The notes beneath the pieces are model-generated. The model had not been told where the DNA came from. It did not search any database and was given only the letters and a program-made list of their open reading frames with translations. Positions 1-9,413 of a DNA stretch of 64,000 nt are shown here, one piece after another. The translations under genes were made by a program, and so were the position numbers. Source of the DNA: DTPU01 sp963827855 (GTDB lineage: Bacteria > Planctomycetota > Phycisphaerae > Sedimentisphaerales > Anaerobacaceae); assembly GCA_963827855.1 (NCBI GenBank), contig CAWHBY010000002.1, forward strand, positions 930,001 to 994,000, read 5' to 3'. Each line of letters starts with the position of its first letter. The stretch's first letter is position 1.

Positions 1-753
1 CGGCAGGTGCGGATTCGCGTCAAGACCATGCCCGATCCCGTCGCCGAGGTCCGGAAGGTCAAAGACCCGGCAGAGATCCGCTGCATCCAGAAGGCGGGCT
101 CCATCGCCCGCAGGGCCTTGACCCTGGCCCTGGCGGATCTCAGGCCGGCCGTCACGGAAGACACCATGGCAGGTCTGCTGGACTATCACTTCCGCAGACT
201 CGGCGGAGTGCCCGCCTTCGACACTATCGTGGCCTTTGGATCGAACGCCTCGCGACCGCACCACCGTCCCACCTCGCGGCGGCTCAGATCGAGGGACACC
301 GTGCTGATCGACTTCGGCGCCAGGTACAGGGGCTATTGCAGCGACATCACCCGGTCCTTCGCTGTGGGCGAACCGCCCCCACTCTTCCTGAAGGCCTTCG
401 AGGCCGTCAGGCGGGCGCAGCAGTCCGCCATCCGTGCGATAGTGCCCGGTGCGACCCTGGCCGAGGTGGATGCGGCAGCCAGGCGAGTAATCCAAGATGC
501 AGGACTTCCGGTGTACGGCCACGGGACCGGGCATGGCATCGGCCTGGATATCCATGAAAGCCCGTTCCTCAGGCCTGGCGCCCACGATGTGCTTGAGGCT
601 GGAATGGTCCTGACCGTGGAACCTGCGGTCTATCTGCCGGGACGCTGCGGCGTGCGACTGGAGGACGACGTGCTGGTGACGACCGCGGGTTGTCGGATAC
701 TGACGGCCAGGAGGCGTTGCGGCCTCAGGCCCTGGGAACCGCCACCCGCCTAA
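1..753 (+). CDS. M24 family metallopeptidase (Xaa-Pro aminopeptidase-like), 5'-truncated by window edge
   Basis: This is the catalytic 'pita-bread' domain of an M24 peptidase, which removes N-terminal residues next to proline using two metal ions. The five expected ligands are visible in order: Asp in LIDFGARYRGY, Asp in CSDITRSFAVG, His in GHGTGHGIGLDIHE, Glu in LTVEPAVYLPG and Glu in VRLEDDVLVT. The reading frame is open to base 1. The first GTG (position 7) lies inside conserved sequence without a ribosome site, so the true start, and probably an N-terminal creatinase-like domain, lies upstream. It ends convergently with the lipoprotein gene, overlapping it by four bases. Methionine aminopeptidase is less likely, because the lead-in VRKVKDPAEIRCIQKAG is typical of PepQ/YpdF-type Xaa-Pro peptidases. 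Confidence 0.88.
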   Translation, partial: RQVRIRVKTMPDPVAEVRKVKDPAEIRCIQKAGSIARRALTLALADLRPAVTEDTMAGLLDYHFRRLGGVPAFDTIVAFGSNASRPHHRPTSRRLRSRDTVLIDFGARYRGYCSDITRSFAVGEPPPLFLKAFEAVRRAQQSAIRAIVPGATLAEVDAAARRVIQDAGLPVYGHGTGHGIGLDIHESPFLRPGAHDVLEAGMVLTVEPAVYLPGRCGVRLEDDVLVTTAGCRILTARRRCGLRPWEPPPA

Positions 754-1214
754 CCACCCTGCCCGGAGGCAGGGGCGGGGGCTGCCGGCTGGCGGGGCGG
801 GGTCTCGTCGCCCAACCTGAACTCGGCGTTCCTGACGTCATAGATGTAGGTCCCGCCCCGACGGGTGCTGATGAATATCGTGTCGTTCTGATACGCTGCG
901 AAGATCGCTCCCACCTCTTTGCCTCGCCGGACCTCGGCAGCTCCCTGAGTAGCCAGGGCGTTGCGCAGGTTCTCGCCCAGTGCGAGGATCTGATCCTCGG
1001 CAAAGCCGATCTTGAGCATCATCGTCACGACGTCGTCTGCCGAAGGCGTGACGGTCAGGGCGTACCGGTTGTTCTTGGGAATGATCTCCAGGGCCGCGTT
1101 GGAATTCTTGGACTTCCCGAATCCAGGCAGCCGCAATGAGCCGCAGCCTGCGGCGCCGAGACACACCGCCAGGGCCAACCCTGCACACGTGGCACTCCGA
1201 CCGGATAGTCGCAT
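750..1214 (-). CDS. Predicted lipoprotein of unknown function, last gene of the secretin cluster
   Basis: A protein of about 154 residues with a lipoprotein-type signal: a basic start, the hydrophobic stretch CAGLALAVCLGAAG, then the lipobox Cys followed by GSLRLPGFG. The mature part is about 130 residues with no domain I recognise. The centre (SADDVVTMMLKIGFAEDQ) looks helical, and the C-terminus is a Pro/Ala-rich tail. I chose the ATG at 1214 because AAGGA lies nine bases upstream; an ATG eight codons earlier (1238) has no ribosome site. It follows the secretin gene by 45 bases on the same strand. A small lipoprotein beside a secretin could be a pilotin or assembly factor. That role is inferred only from position. 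Confidence 0.7.
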   Translation of the reverse strand: MRLSGRSATCAGLALAVCLGAAGCGSLRLPGFGKSKNSNAALEIIPKNNRYALTVTPSADDVVTMMLKIGFAEDQILALGENLRNALATQGAAEVRRGKEVGAIFAAYQNDTIFISTRRGGTYIYDVRNAEFRLGDETPPRQPAAPAPASGQGG

Positions 1215-1259
1215 CGATCGAATTCCTTGTACCTTCATGCTGGAACCATCTGCCCCACG

Positions 1260-4200
1260 TTACCGAGGCCGGCGGCTCAAGGAATCCTTGAGCTGGTCGG
1301 AGAAGGGGCTGGCAGCATTGGTTTCTCCGGCCGCAGACCGGCCCACTGACGCCGATTCGCTCGGGCCGTTGTAACGGCCTTCCCGAACCAGGCTAGCCGT
1401 GATGAACACCGCGACCTCCTTGCTGTCCTTGTCGTTGTCGTTTTTGGTGAAGAGCTTGCCCATGACCGGGATGTCGGCCAGCCCCGGGACCTTGCTCTCT
1501 TTGCTCCGGGTCCGACTCTCCGTCAGGCCTGCCACCGCAACGGTACCCCCGTCCCTGACGGTCACGGTGTTGCTCGTGATCCGCCGCGTCACCTTGGGAA
1601 GGTCGGTGCCTCTGGCCTTGGCAATACTATCACTCAGCTCCACGGCCACGTCGAGGGTGATGTCGTTGTTGTCGCCGATGTAGGGCGTGATCGTCAGCCG
1701 CGTGCCGGACTTGACGTTCTCCAACTGCGCCAGGGCCGACATGTATCCCAGGGAACTGGTCGCCTGGATGTTGGGCGTCATCATGAAGTACTCTTCGGTC
1801 ATCACCGAGAACTCCGCCCTCTTTCCGCTCTGGGCGAACATCTGCGGACGAGAGAGGACCCTGGCCTCGCTGTTCTCTTCCAACAGGTTCAAGGCCATCT
1901 CCAGGGCACTGGTGAAGGTGCCGTCTGCCGCGTAGCCGATCTGCACGCCCCAGGGCCACTTGCCGTTGTAGTTCGTGATCGCATCGCTGGCGACTCCCTT
2001 CGTTGAACTGCCGAAGGTCCCCAACTTGGCCGTAGGCCACGCCCAGTCGACGCCCAGGTTCAGGAGATTGCCCTTCTCCAGGGAGACGATCTTGGCCTCC
2101 AACAGGACCTGGCGAGGTCTTCCATCCAGGCCCCGCAGATCCGCCTCGATGCGATCGATCAGCCGGGCCGGCGCGGTGATATTGACCATCCGTCCCGTGG
2201 CCTGAGGCTGCACGTAGGGTTGGACTGCAGGAGACAGCATCCTGACTGCCTCGTTGGCATCGATTTGCTGCAGATGGATCGTCCGCGTCTCACTGCCCTG
2301 CATGAAGCTGGCGCTGGTCACCTTCATCGAGGTCACCAGGTAGAAGGCCTCCATCTTCCTCCAACTGAACTCGGTGCCTGCAAGCAACAGGTCCAGGGCC
2401 TGCTCCAGAGGCTTGCCCGTGACGGTCACCGTGACGTCGCCACCCACGGAAGGATCCGCGATGATCGGCACGCCGGTGTCCGTACTGATGTCCCCCAGGG
2501 CCGTGCGTATGTCAGTCTGCACAAAGGCCTGGGTCGGCACGATGGGGCCCAAAGAACCCTTGGGCGGCATGACGCTGCTTCCTGCAACCTTCCCGTCACC
2601 TGCCTTGCCGGTCCCTGCGGCACCACCGTTGGCTGCCTTGGCCTTCAGATCATTGAGTTCCTTCTCCAATTGGGCCATCCGCAACTCGTTCTCTGGAATG
2701 ACTCCCGAGGGCTTTGTCCCCTGCTGCCCTGTGGCAGGGCCCTGGCCGGCAGCCGTGTTCGGCCGGCTGGCCTGGGGCTGCACCTCACCAGCGGGCGGCT
2801 GGGTGGAACCTGCAGGTCCCACGTTGGACAGTGGCGACTCGGTCGCGCCCGGCCCCGCAGTCTGCTGTGAGGCAGGAGGCGCGGTGTTCTTGACGCTGAG
2901 GGTCTCATCCAGATCCGTCTTCACGTGCTCATAGGGCTTGTTGGGCGGATCGAAGTCATATCCTTCCTTGGCCGGCGTGATCGTTCCAGACCAGTCGTAA
3001 GGGACCTGTATCCGGTACTTGCCCGCCTTGTCGGTCACTGCCTTGGCGCCGCTCGGATCGGCCGTGACGGTCACCCCTTCGATCGGGGCGCCCACGTCCG
3101 AGACGATAGTCAACATCTTCACTTTGGCCGTGAAGTCATAGCTCAGATCCTTGCTGACCTGCGAGACCTTCTGGTTGATGGGCTGGAAATCATAGCCCTC
3201 CTTCAGGAACTGGATGGTGCCGCTCCAGTTGAAGGGCACCTCCAGAGTGTAGCTGCCCGAGGCATCGGTGGTGGCCGACTTCACGTCCGTCTCACCAATG
3301 CCCGTGAAGACCGTGACGCCGTCGAGGCCGCTGCCGTCCATGGTGATCTTGCCGCTGATCCTGCATTTCTTTTCCCTGGCCGTGTAGTCCTGGTTCTGCT
3401 TCGGCTCGCGGACGTCTGTGTACGATGTGGAAGGCGGATCGAACTCATAGCCGCCCCTGGTCGGGACAACCGTGAAGGTATCGCCGTAGTTCACCGTGGT
3501 CTGGTAGCTTCCGTCCTTCTGGCTGACGACCCGGCTCGGGAAGCCCCTCATCTCCACGTCCGCCTGGCCCGCGTTTCCGGACACCACGAACTTCAGCTTG
3601 CTGGCGGTGAAGTTCTGCATGTTCAGGTCGCGCGTCGCCTTGGCGACCGTGATCGTCTCCGGCTTGAAGGTGAAGCCTTCCTTCTTGGGCATAATGACGA
3701 GGCTCTGGCCGAAACGAACCCGGGCGGTGTAGGCGCCCTTGGGGTCCGAGATCAGGGTCTGGCCGTCCGCCCCCTGCAGCCCCTCCAGCACGACGGTTCC
3801 CTGACCGGCGTTGCCCTGGATCGTGACCACGATCTCCTTGTACGCGTAGTCCTGGCCGCTCTGATTGGCCACCACCTTCGTGTACGGAATCTCGGTGGGC
3901 GTGAAGGCGTAGCCCTCGAGACTCGGCGTTACCTTGCCCGACCATCCGTGGGCCACGTTGGCCGAGTACTGCCCATCCGGCCCGGACTTCACGTTCAGGC
4001 CCCGCATGTCCACGCCCTCGATGCCGACCGTACCCGAGAGGGTGTACTGGATGGCCGTTCCGCTGTAGTCCTGGCCGGTCATCGGCGCAGACACGTGGGA
4101 GTGGTCCTGCATGCCGGGTTCGAAGTTGTAGCCTTCGCGCACGGGAGTCGCGCTGCCGCTCCAGTCATAGGGGACCCTGACGGTGTAGGTACCGGCGGTC

Positions 4201-4861
4201 GTAGTGACGGGATCGCCAGGCAGTCCCTGCAGTTTCACAAGGGCGAGGGGTGTCCCGCCCACGGTGATCGTTCCCGATATCTCGTAGGTGACCGGAGCAG
4301 CCTTGAAGATCTCGTTGTCGTAGTCGCGAGTCACCCCAACCGTGTACTGCTTGCTCTTGGGCGTGAATTCAAAACCATCCTTGATCGGAGTGACCTCTCC
4401 GGTCCATTGATAGTTCACCACGGCTTTGTAAGCGCCTTTTCATCCGAGAGCACGCTCTCGGGAAATCCACTCAGGGTGACGCCGGCCATGCCCACAGAGC
4501 CGGAGATCACGAAGGTCTTGGGCTGCGGCGTATAGTCCTGGTTGGTCAGATCCGCCTTGACCCCTTCGGCGTAGGGTATGCTGGGCGGGGTAAAGCTGAA
4601 ACCCGGCTTCTGGGGAGTGATGGTGCCCTTCCAGCCAAAAGGAACCTCAGCACGGTAGCCGCCGCTGCCGTCGCTCTCAATCCGGGTACCACCGGGGAAG
4701 CCTCCGAGGATCACGCCGGGCTCGACGGTAGACCCCGTGATGACGAAGGTCTTCATCTTGGGCACGAAGCCCTGTGCGCCGGCGTCTATGCCCAGCAGTA
4801 GGATCAGACAGACAGCGAGAGTGCCGCCCCATAAAACCCTACTTGTATGTGTTCTAGCCAT
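1260..4861 (-). CDS. Secretin (GspD/PilQ family) with eight N-terminal Ig-like repeats; frameshifted near 4437-4440
   Basis: An outer-membrane secretin of about 1200 residues if one base is restored. It has a signal peptide (MARTHTSRVLWGG... ending GIDAGAQG). Then come eight repeats of 73-83 residues (about residues 35-660), each with a pattern like 'isGtv..gv.l.G....sd..G.Y...vp..WsG.itP.keGy.F.P....y..v', resembling carboxypeptidase-regulatory or Ig-like sandwich folds. A Pro/Gln-rich linker and short helical segment follow. Next are a short N0/STN domain (TDIRTALGDISTDTGVPII), an N1-like domain, and the secretin core with RVLSRPQMFAQSGKRAEF, a VAVAGLTESR strand and VPGLADIPVMGKLFT. The start has AAGGGGA upstream. 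The frame breaks in repeat 2: four A's (coding strand) where five would read EKGAY. Standard secretins lack this repeat array. No ATPase or pilin operon adjoins; the neighbours are a chaperone-like protein and a lipoprotein. Confidence 0.85.
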
Positions 4862-4971
4862 AGACAAACGTCCCCTTCGATAGCCAGCCTTGGGACATCC
4901 ACTGCCTGGTTCATCTCCCAGTATCGGCAACCCGTGGCCTCGGTTTAACGAAAAGACACGTCGACTCCGAA

Positions 4972-6765
4972 CTACCATTTTACGGTCCCCCCCACTTTGC
5001 CCGCCTCTTTGCGGAAGGCATCTAGGCCGATCCGTTCAACTGTCCACTTCCTGTCCGCGCCCCGGACGAGCTGCACAGCCTCGTCCTGTCGCACCTCAGG
5101 GAAGTCATTCGGGTCGCTGACCGATTGATCCGTCAGCACTGCCGCGATGCGGTAGACTCCGGGATCTCTCAGGTTGGTCAGATCGAGCTCGCCCGAGAAG
5201 TCCCTGGGTTCCAGGGGCAGCATCAGGTCAGGTTTGTCCTGCGCCGTCATGGGCGACCTCAGCATAACGGTCCCGTCGACTCTGACCAACTGGGCCTCAC
5301 AGTACGGCTTGATATGGGCATTGCCCACGTTCTGGAACCGAGCCAACACGGTCCACTTCTGGGCCTCCCCGGGTTCGTGCGCGATCTTCTTGGGATTGAC
5401 TAGGGGGCTCAGCGGGACTCGCTTGTTGGTCACGCAGATCTGGGCGTGACAGGGTGCGCCGGCACTCGTCCCGTCGCTGTAGCTGGAAAACAGGCTGAGG
5501 TCGGCGTAGTAGCCCCTGGACTCTATTGCACTCGCGGGCATCCTGGAGGTCAGTTGGATCTTCTGGCTTCGATAGCCCTGGAGCGTGAACTCGGACGGGC
5601 TCACGTCGACCCAGTCCGAACAACTCATGCTCTCTCCCCGCAAACCCGACGGACTGACATGGCCGCCGAACACCCCGGGGGTCGTTACGTGCGCCCGGAT
5701 GGTGACAGGCTGATCCGAGTCGTTCCGCACCTCCACCATGGACCGCCCCACGCTTCCTGCCGTGCTGTCGATCACGACCGTCGCAGGCTCGATCTCCACC
5801 GCCGCGTCAGACACTTCCCTGGCTGCCTTCTCTCCGGTATAGGGGACCTTGGTCTCGATCCGCTTGGGAGGTTTGCCGTCGACGGAGATGAACCCCTTGA
5901 CCAGGTAGGTCTTGGACGGCAGGTTGCGACCACAGTCGCCCTTGATCTTCAGCCTGGAGCCGGGAACAATGGCGACCTCGTTGAACTTGACCTCCCGGAT
6001 CACGAGCTGGGAGTCATTGTTGGCGCGGGGCACAAAGACCTGGGCCCGCGGAATCAGACGCGAATAGGTCTGGCCCGTGTTTTCGATCGTGAGGGTCACG
6101 ACGGTATTGCCCGCCGTACCATCCACGTCTTTGAAGGTCTCGAGCCCCGCATCGACCAACGTCACCTTGTTGTAGGTCGCGGGCCCATCCATGGTCAGAA
6201 GGACAGGCACCACGAACTCGTACCTGACCGTGACGCCGATGGCATCAGCCCGAGGCTCCAGGCCGCAGACGATGCCTGCGCACCAGAACCCCCTCGATCC
6301 ATTGGCCGGTCGAATCACGATCGGGACGTTGACCGTCTTGGCCGGCTGGACAGCGATCTTCTTCTGACTCATCGAAATCCACTCTCTGCAGGAGTGGATC
6401 CTGGACAGATCCACAGGATGGTTGGCGTCAATGACCTGCCAGTTTCCGTTTTCGTCCTGGGTCAGGTTCACCGCGCTGAGCGTGATATACTGGGTCTCGC
6501 TCGTATCCCAGTTCTGAAGCTGGATCTCCGCCTCCACTCGCTGGCCTGCCTGGGGACGCGCCTCGATCATCATGGGATTGACCACGAACTGTGCCATGGC
6601 CTGCTCGCTGCCAGCCAGGAGTGCAAGGCCCATCAAGGCGACCCAGCGGAATGACGGGGTCAACTGTCCGATCGAGCAACTTGTCACCGATGAGCGTTCC
6701 GGGACCACCTGTCTCACCCTCGCGAGCCGATGCATGCTCTGCCCATTCACCCTAGCTCTGATCAT
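4972..6765 (-). CDS. Secreted protein with tandem Ig-like, PapD-chaperone-like domains
   Basis: A protein of about 597 residues with a long N-region and a signal peptide ending near LLAGSEQAMAQ, so it is periplasmic or exported. The mature N-terminus (VVNPMMIEARPQAGQRVEAE... with 'WISMSQKKIAVQPAKTVNVP') has the pattern of periplasmic fimbrial chaperone-like beta-sandwiches. A second Ig-like segment (VEIEPATVVIDSTAGSVGRS) and a third C-terminal sandwich follow. I chose the ATG at 6765 because AGGGAGGT lies about ten bases upstream; the 54 codons before it have no ribosome site. It lies 110 bases upstream of the repeat-bearing secretin on the same strand, so the two are probably co-expressed. 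A chaperone for a secreted subunit, or a periplasmic scaffold for the secretin, are both possible. The function is not proven. Confidence 0.65.
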   Translation of the reverse strand: MIRARVNGQSMHRLARVRQVVPERSSVTSCSIGQLTPSFRWVALMGLALLAGSEQAMAQFVVNPMMIEARPQAGQRVEAEIQLQNWDTSETQYITLSAVNLTQDENGNWQVIDANHPVDLSRIHSCREWISMSQKKIAVQPAKTVNVPIVIRPANGSRGFWCAGIVCGLEPRADAIGVTVRYEFVVPVLLTMDGPATYNKVTLVDAGLETFKDVDGTAGNTVVTLTIENTGQTYSRLIPRAQVFVPRANNDSQLVIREVKFNEVAIVPGSRLKIKGDCGRNLPSKTYLVKGFISVDGKPPKRIETKVPYTGEKAAREVSDAAVEIEPATVVIDSTAGSVGRSMVEVRNDSDQPVTIRAHVTTPGVFGGHVSPSGLRGESMSCSDWVDVSPSEFTLQGYRSQKIQLTSRMPASAIESRGYYADLSLFSSYSDGTSAGAPCHAQICVTNKRVPLSPLVNPKKIAHEPGEAQKWTVLARFQNVGNAHIKPYCEAQLVRVDGTVMLRSPMTAQDKPDLMLPLEPRDFSGELDLTNLRDPGVYRIAAVLTDQSVSDPNDFPEVRQDEAVQLVRGADRKWTVERIGLDAFRKEAGKVGGTVKW

Positions 6766-7457
6766 CTGTCCCAGACCTCCCTTGCGTTCCATGATCTTGC
6801 TCGCCGCACTCAGAAACAAGCTGCGGCGTGTCCTTAACTGCAACACCACCCTTGTCCAGGGAATCACGTCAGCTCGGAATCCAACCTCATGACTATTCGG
6901 CAGTTTATCGTCCCTACTTGCCTTCAATCCTTGCCAGCCAAATGCCTAGAACCTTGCCTAATAATTCCCTCTAACAAACCCCCAGGACAGAATCCGCTCT
7001 TACCCACATGCAAAGTGCAGTGCATCCATTGCCTGCAAGTGCCTGATATGATAAGGCATCTTGATCTAAACCAATACCTTCTAAGTACCCTATCATACCC
7101 AACATATCCCTCCAATGTCAATCACTTTAGCCACAACCATTGATTTTCGCCATCTTATCACCAGGCAACCCAATACGCCACTCCAATGTGGCCATTATTA
7201 TGTGAACGTAGAGTACAGACGCCTCGCCAGAAAACCAGGAAGATCACAGCACAGCCTCTCGCACCCGGACCCCAATCGCTCTCCATCAAGACCTACCCCA
7301 CAGATCGTCCCGCAGGGCCCAAATACAGGGGGGAGGAAAGAGCAACATCTTGCCCTTCCCTCCCCTCTTGAATCACCTCTGCCCATCTTCACTACTCGGT
7401 CGCCCTCAAACCTGGACGCCCAGAGTCAGTTGGAAGGCAGATACCTTGCCAGATGAT
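6766..7457. other. Intergenic region, relatively AT-rich, no gene seen
   Basis: This 692-base stretch separates the small secreted protein gene from the chaperone-like gene, both on the minus strand. Short open frames on both strands lack ribosome sites, domain features and planctomycete-like codon use. It is noticeably richer in A/T than its surroundings between about 6880 and 7240. It must hold the promoter for the chaperone-secretin-lipoprotein genes if they are not read through from 7922. I could not point to a convincing -35/-10 pair. Confidence 0.5.
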
Positions 7458-7922
7458 TTAGGCAGCGGGCATAACCTTCACGGTGATCTGAGCAACCGGG
7501 ACGTCCTTGGCGCCACCGACCAGCTTGTCGATGTTCACGCCAGTGCCCTTAACGCAGAACTTCACCGAGGTGGTGCCGGCGGGAACGGTGGCCGGGTCAA
7601 CAGTGGCGCTCCAGCTTCCACCAGCAGCGCTTGTGGCAGCAGCACTGACCGACAGAGCAGCATTGAAGTTGCTCTTGACGTCCTTGGAGGCGCAGCCAGC
7701 ATAGGTGTGATAAGGATCATTGGACGTGGTGTCCTGGGTGACCTTGATCGCATCCTGCTTGACGATTGCGATGTAGTAGCCAACGTCCATGATGACGTCG
7801 ATCTTGCAGATCTCTTGGGCTACGTAGGTGCAGGGCCAATTGCCATGAATCTTCAGCTGGCCAGCGAAAGCGGGCATGCACATGGCAAGCACGGTGACTG
7901 CAATAAGACTCTTCTTCAACAT
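7458..7922 (-). CDS. Small secreted beta-rich protein of unknown function
   Basis: A 154-residue precursor with a clean Sec signal peptide (MLKKSLIAVTVLAMCMPAFA, then GQLKIHG). The mature part contains four cysteines, low-charge Ala/Ser/Thr-rich strands (SVSAAATSAAGGSWSATVDP) and an Ig-fibre-like ending (VPVAQITVKVMPAA). The second ATG (7922) is chosen because AAAGGGA sits seven bases upstream; the first ATG (7928) is only one base from it. It is the most upstream minus-strand gene of the cluster that includes the chaperone-like protein and the repeat-bearing secretin. It may be the exported subunit of that system. This is inference from composition, cysteines and position; I do not recognise a family. 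Confidence 0.7.
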   Translation of the reverse strand: MLKKSLIAVTVLAMCMPAFAGQLKIHGNWPCTYVAQEICKIDVIMDVGYYIAIVKQDAIKVTQDTTSNDPYHTYAGCASKDVKSNFNAALSVSAAATSAAGGSWSATVDPATVPAGTTSVKFCVKGTGVNIDKLVGGAKDVPVAQITVKVMPAA

Positions 7923-8940
7923 CTTCATTTCCCTTTCTCAACCTTTGCCCCCTCTGGGCCGATACCACCCTTCAGAGGCGAACCCGAATTCTCTTCTCTT
8001 TGCCTGGGCACGTCTATGCCCAAGCCCTTGGGCGGCATGTTTCCTTCTTGGTCAAGGCGCCTGTCCGCCCTTTTTTTCTTATTGCCCCGACCAAACCCTT
8101 GACTGTCGATTCATACTCTGAGATTCCCTAGTGAACCCCGCGCCGACAGCATGTTACCCGCCCCAAACCGGGTCAGTTACCAGGACGAGTCGCAAGTCTA
8201 CCTGCGAGTTGCCAGCTTTCTCAGTACCACACCTCCTTTCTCCTTCCCTTGACGGGGGGCATCAGAGTAGCACCTTCTCATAAGTCCTGGGCAATTTGCA
8301 GATTCAGAAACATCCTGTGAACCCGCCCATACCACAACTGGCGGTCACATTCTGACTTACAGCAAATACGGATGGAGATGATGAATGCAGACGCCCTCTC
8401 CGGGAATTGCTCATATGAACCCCCGCATCCCAGGTGGCCTCTCTGGCAGTCAACTGCCCGAGCCAAAGTAAACTCACCGCGCCAATCATCACCACTCTCT
8501 CCATCACACGCCCCCCCCGAATCCTAAGCCTTGTGCCGTCCTTCAGTCAACACGAGGCCTTACATCTCAATTCCTCCGTGGGGTGACTGCGGTAGACCTA
8601 CACCCGCCAAGCAAGCACAAAGCCAAGTGCCATAGGAATCACCCAAAATCTCCATGTTCACATCACGATCTAATATACTACACAGCCTAGTCCGCGTCAA
8701 CTATAATTTTATTGCCGCCAGTCGTATTATGCATAACATTGTCGTTGCCGCCCCCAAGCTATCTAACCAACCATGCCTCCCTTGTTATCACACACTGCCA
8801 TTCTATATTTCCTACTTTATCATTTGGCGCGGATAATGTCAAGGTTCTGTGACAGTCCAGCCCACGTCCGCTCTGCGGCAACTGCCCTGTCCCGAAGTTA
8901 CAGCCAGCGAATCGGATGGCGATGACGGACCTAAGCTCCA
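7923..8940. other. Long intergenic region upstream of the archease operon
   Basis: About 1 kb without a well-supported gene. It contains a 16-base perfect palindrome at about 8020-8035 (GCCCAAGCCCTTGGGC) and one weak small open frame (8304-8504, listed separately). The stretch 8650-8830 is clearly AT-richer than the rest of the window. No tRNA, SRP, RNase P or tmRNA signature was recognised on either strand. It probably serves as the divergent control region between the minus-strand secretion cluster and the plus-strand archease-rtcB operon. Confidence 0.45.
8304..8504 (-). CDS. Possible small secreted peptide (weak)
   Basis: An open frame of 66 codons whose start (MERVVMIGAVSLLWLGQLTA) looks like a short signal peptide followed by a hydrophilic, serine-rich tail with two cysteines. 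A G-rich run just upstream could act as a ribosome site. No family was recognised. It sits alone in a long intergenic region, so it may equally be a chance frame. Confidence 0.25.
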   Translation of the reverse strand: MERVVMIGAVSLLWLGQLTAREATWDAGVHMSNSRRGRLHSSSPSVFAVSQNVTASCGMGGFTGCF

Positions 8941-8968
8941 TTGACACCTTGGACAAAAGGCCTCTAAT
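8941..8968 (+). promoter_or_regulatory. Sigma70-like promoter of the archease-rtcB operon
   Basis: TTGACA (8941-8946), a 16-base spacer, then TCTAAT (8963-8968, five of six consensus bases). The expected transcription start (about 8974-8977) coincides with the ATG at 8976, so the archease message may be leaderless. Confidence 0.5.
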
Positions 8969-8975
8969 GGGGCAT

Positions 8976-9404
8976 ATGAGTGGGACTAGCGCACACTGGG
9001 AGCACTTCAGCCATTCAGCCGACATAGGCATTCGTGGGTTTGGATCCACCAAGGAGGAAGCGTTCGCACAGGCAGCCTTGGCCATGGTAGCAGTCATGGT
9101 CGACCCGGCCACAGTGAAGGAAGACCAAGAGGTCGGCCTCCACTGGCAGGAATCAGATGTCGAGTTACTCCTGCTGGCCTGGCTCAATACACTTGTGTAT
9201 GAGATGGATGTCCGCCACATGCTCTTTGGCCGCTTCGAGGTGAAGATCGAGGGAGACTCACTGGTTGCCCAGGCCTTTGGAGAGAAGATCGATTGCGCCA
9301 GGCACGAATTCCAGGTCGAAGTCAAGGCTGCAACACCGTCAGAACTGAAGGTCGGCTGCGACGATCAAGGTCGATGGGTTGCACAGTGCATTGTGGACGT
9401 ATGA
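8976..9404 (+). CDS. Archease, activator of the RtcB RNA ligase
   Basis: A 142-residue archease, the partner that speeds RtcB guanylylation and gives it multiple turnover. The family signature is clear: WEHFSHSADIGIRGFGSTKE at the start, the acidic helix ESDVELLLLAWLNTLVYEMD, and GRFEVKIEGDSLVAQAFGE. The Asp of HSADIGI and the C-terminal CIVDV agree with the metal-binding and tail features of the family. I chose the ATG at 8976 because archeases normally begin a few residues before the W-E-H motif and because it matches the predicted transcription start. An ATG at 8967 has AAAAGG six bases upstream and is the alternative. It ends ten bases before rtcB and forms an operon with it. Confidence 0.92.
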   Translation: MSGTSAHWEHFSHSADIGIRGFGSTKEEAFAQAALAMVAVMVDPATVKEDQEVGLHWQESDVELLLLAWLNTLVYEMDVRHMLFGRFEVKIEGDSLVAQAFGEKIDCARHEFQVEVKAATPSELKVGCDDQGRWVAQCIVDV

Positions 9405-9413
9405 GGGATCATC

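Noticed and set aside
4415..4445. Programmed -1 frameshift in the secretin gene
   Set aside because: The site (GAAAAGG) does not form a canonical X-XXY-YYZ heptamer in the zero frame and no stimulatory structure was seen. A lost A in a homopolymer is simpler.
2925..4535. 536-codon plus-strand frame opposite the repeat-bearing secretin
   Set aside because: Antisense shadow of repeated coding sequence; no ribosome site or domain.
8278..8466. 62-codon minus-strand frame in the long intergenic region
   Set aside because: Overlaps the slightly better 8304-8504 frame and lacks a ribosome site or features.
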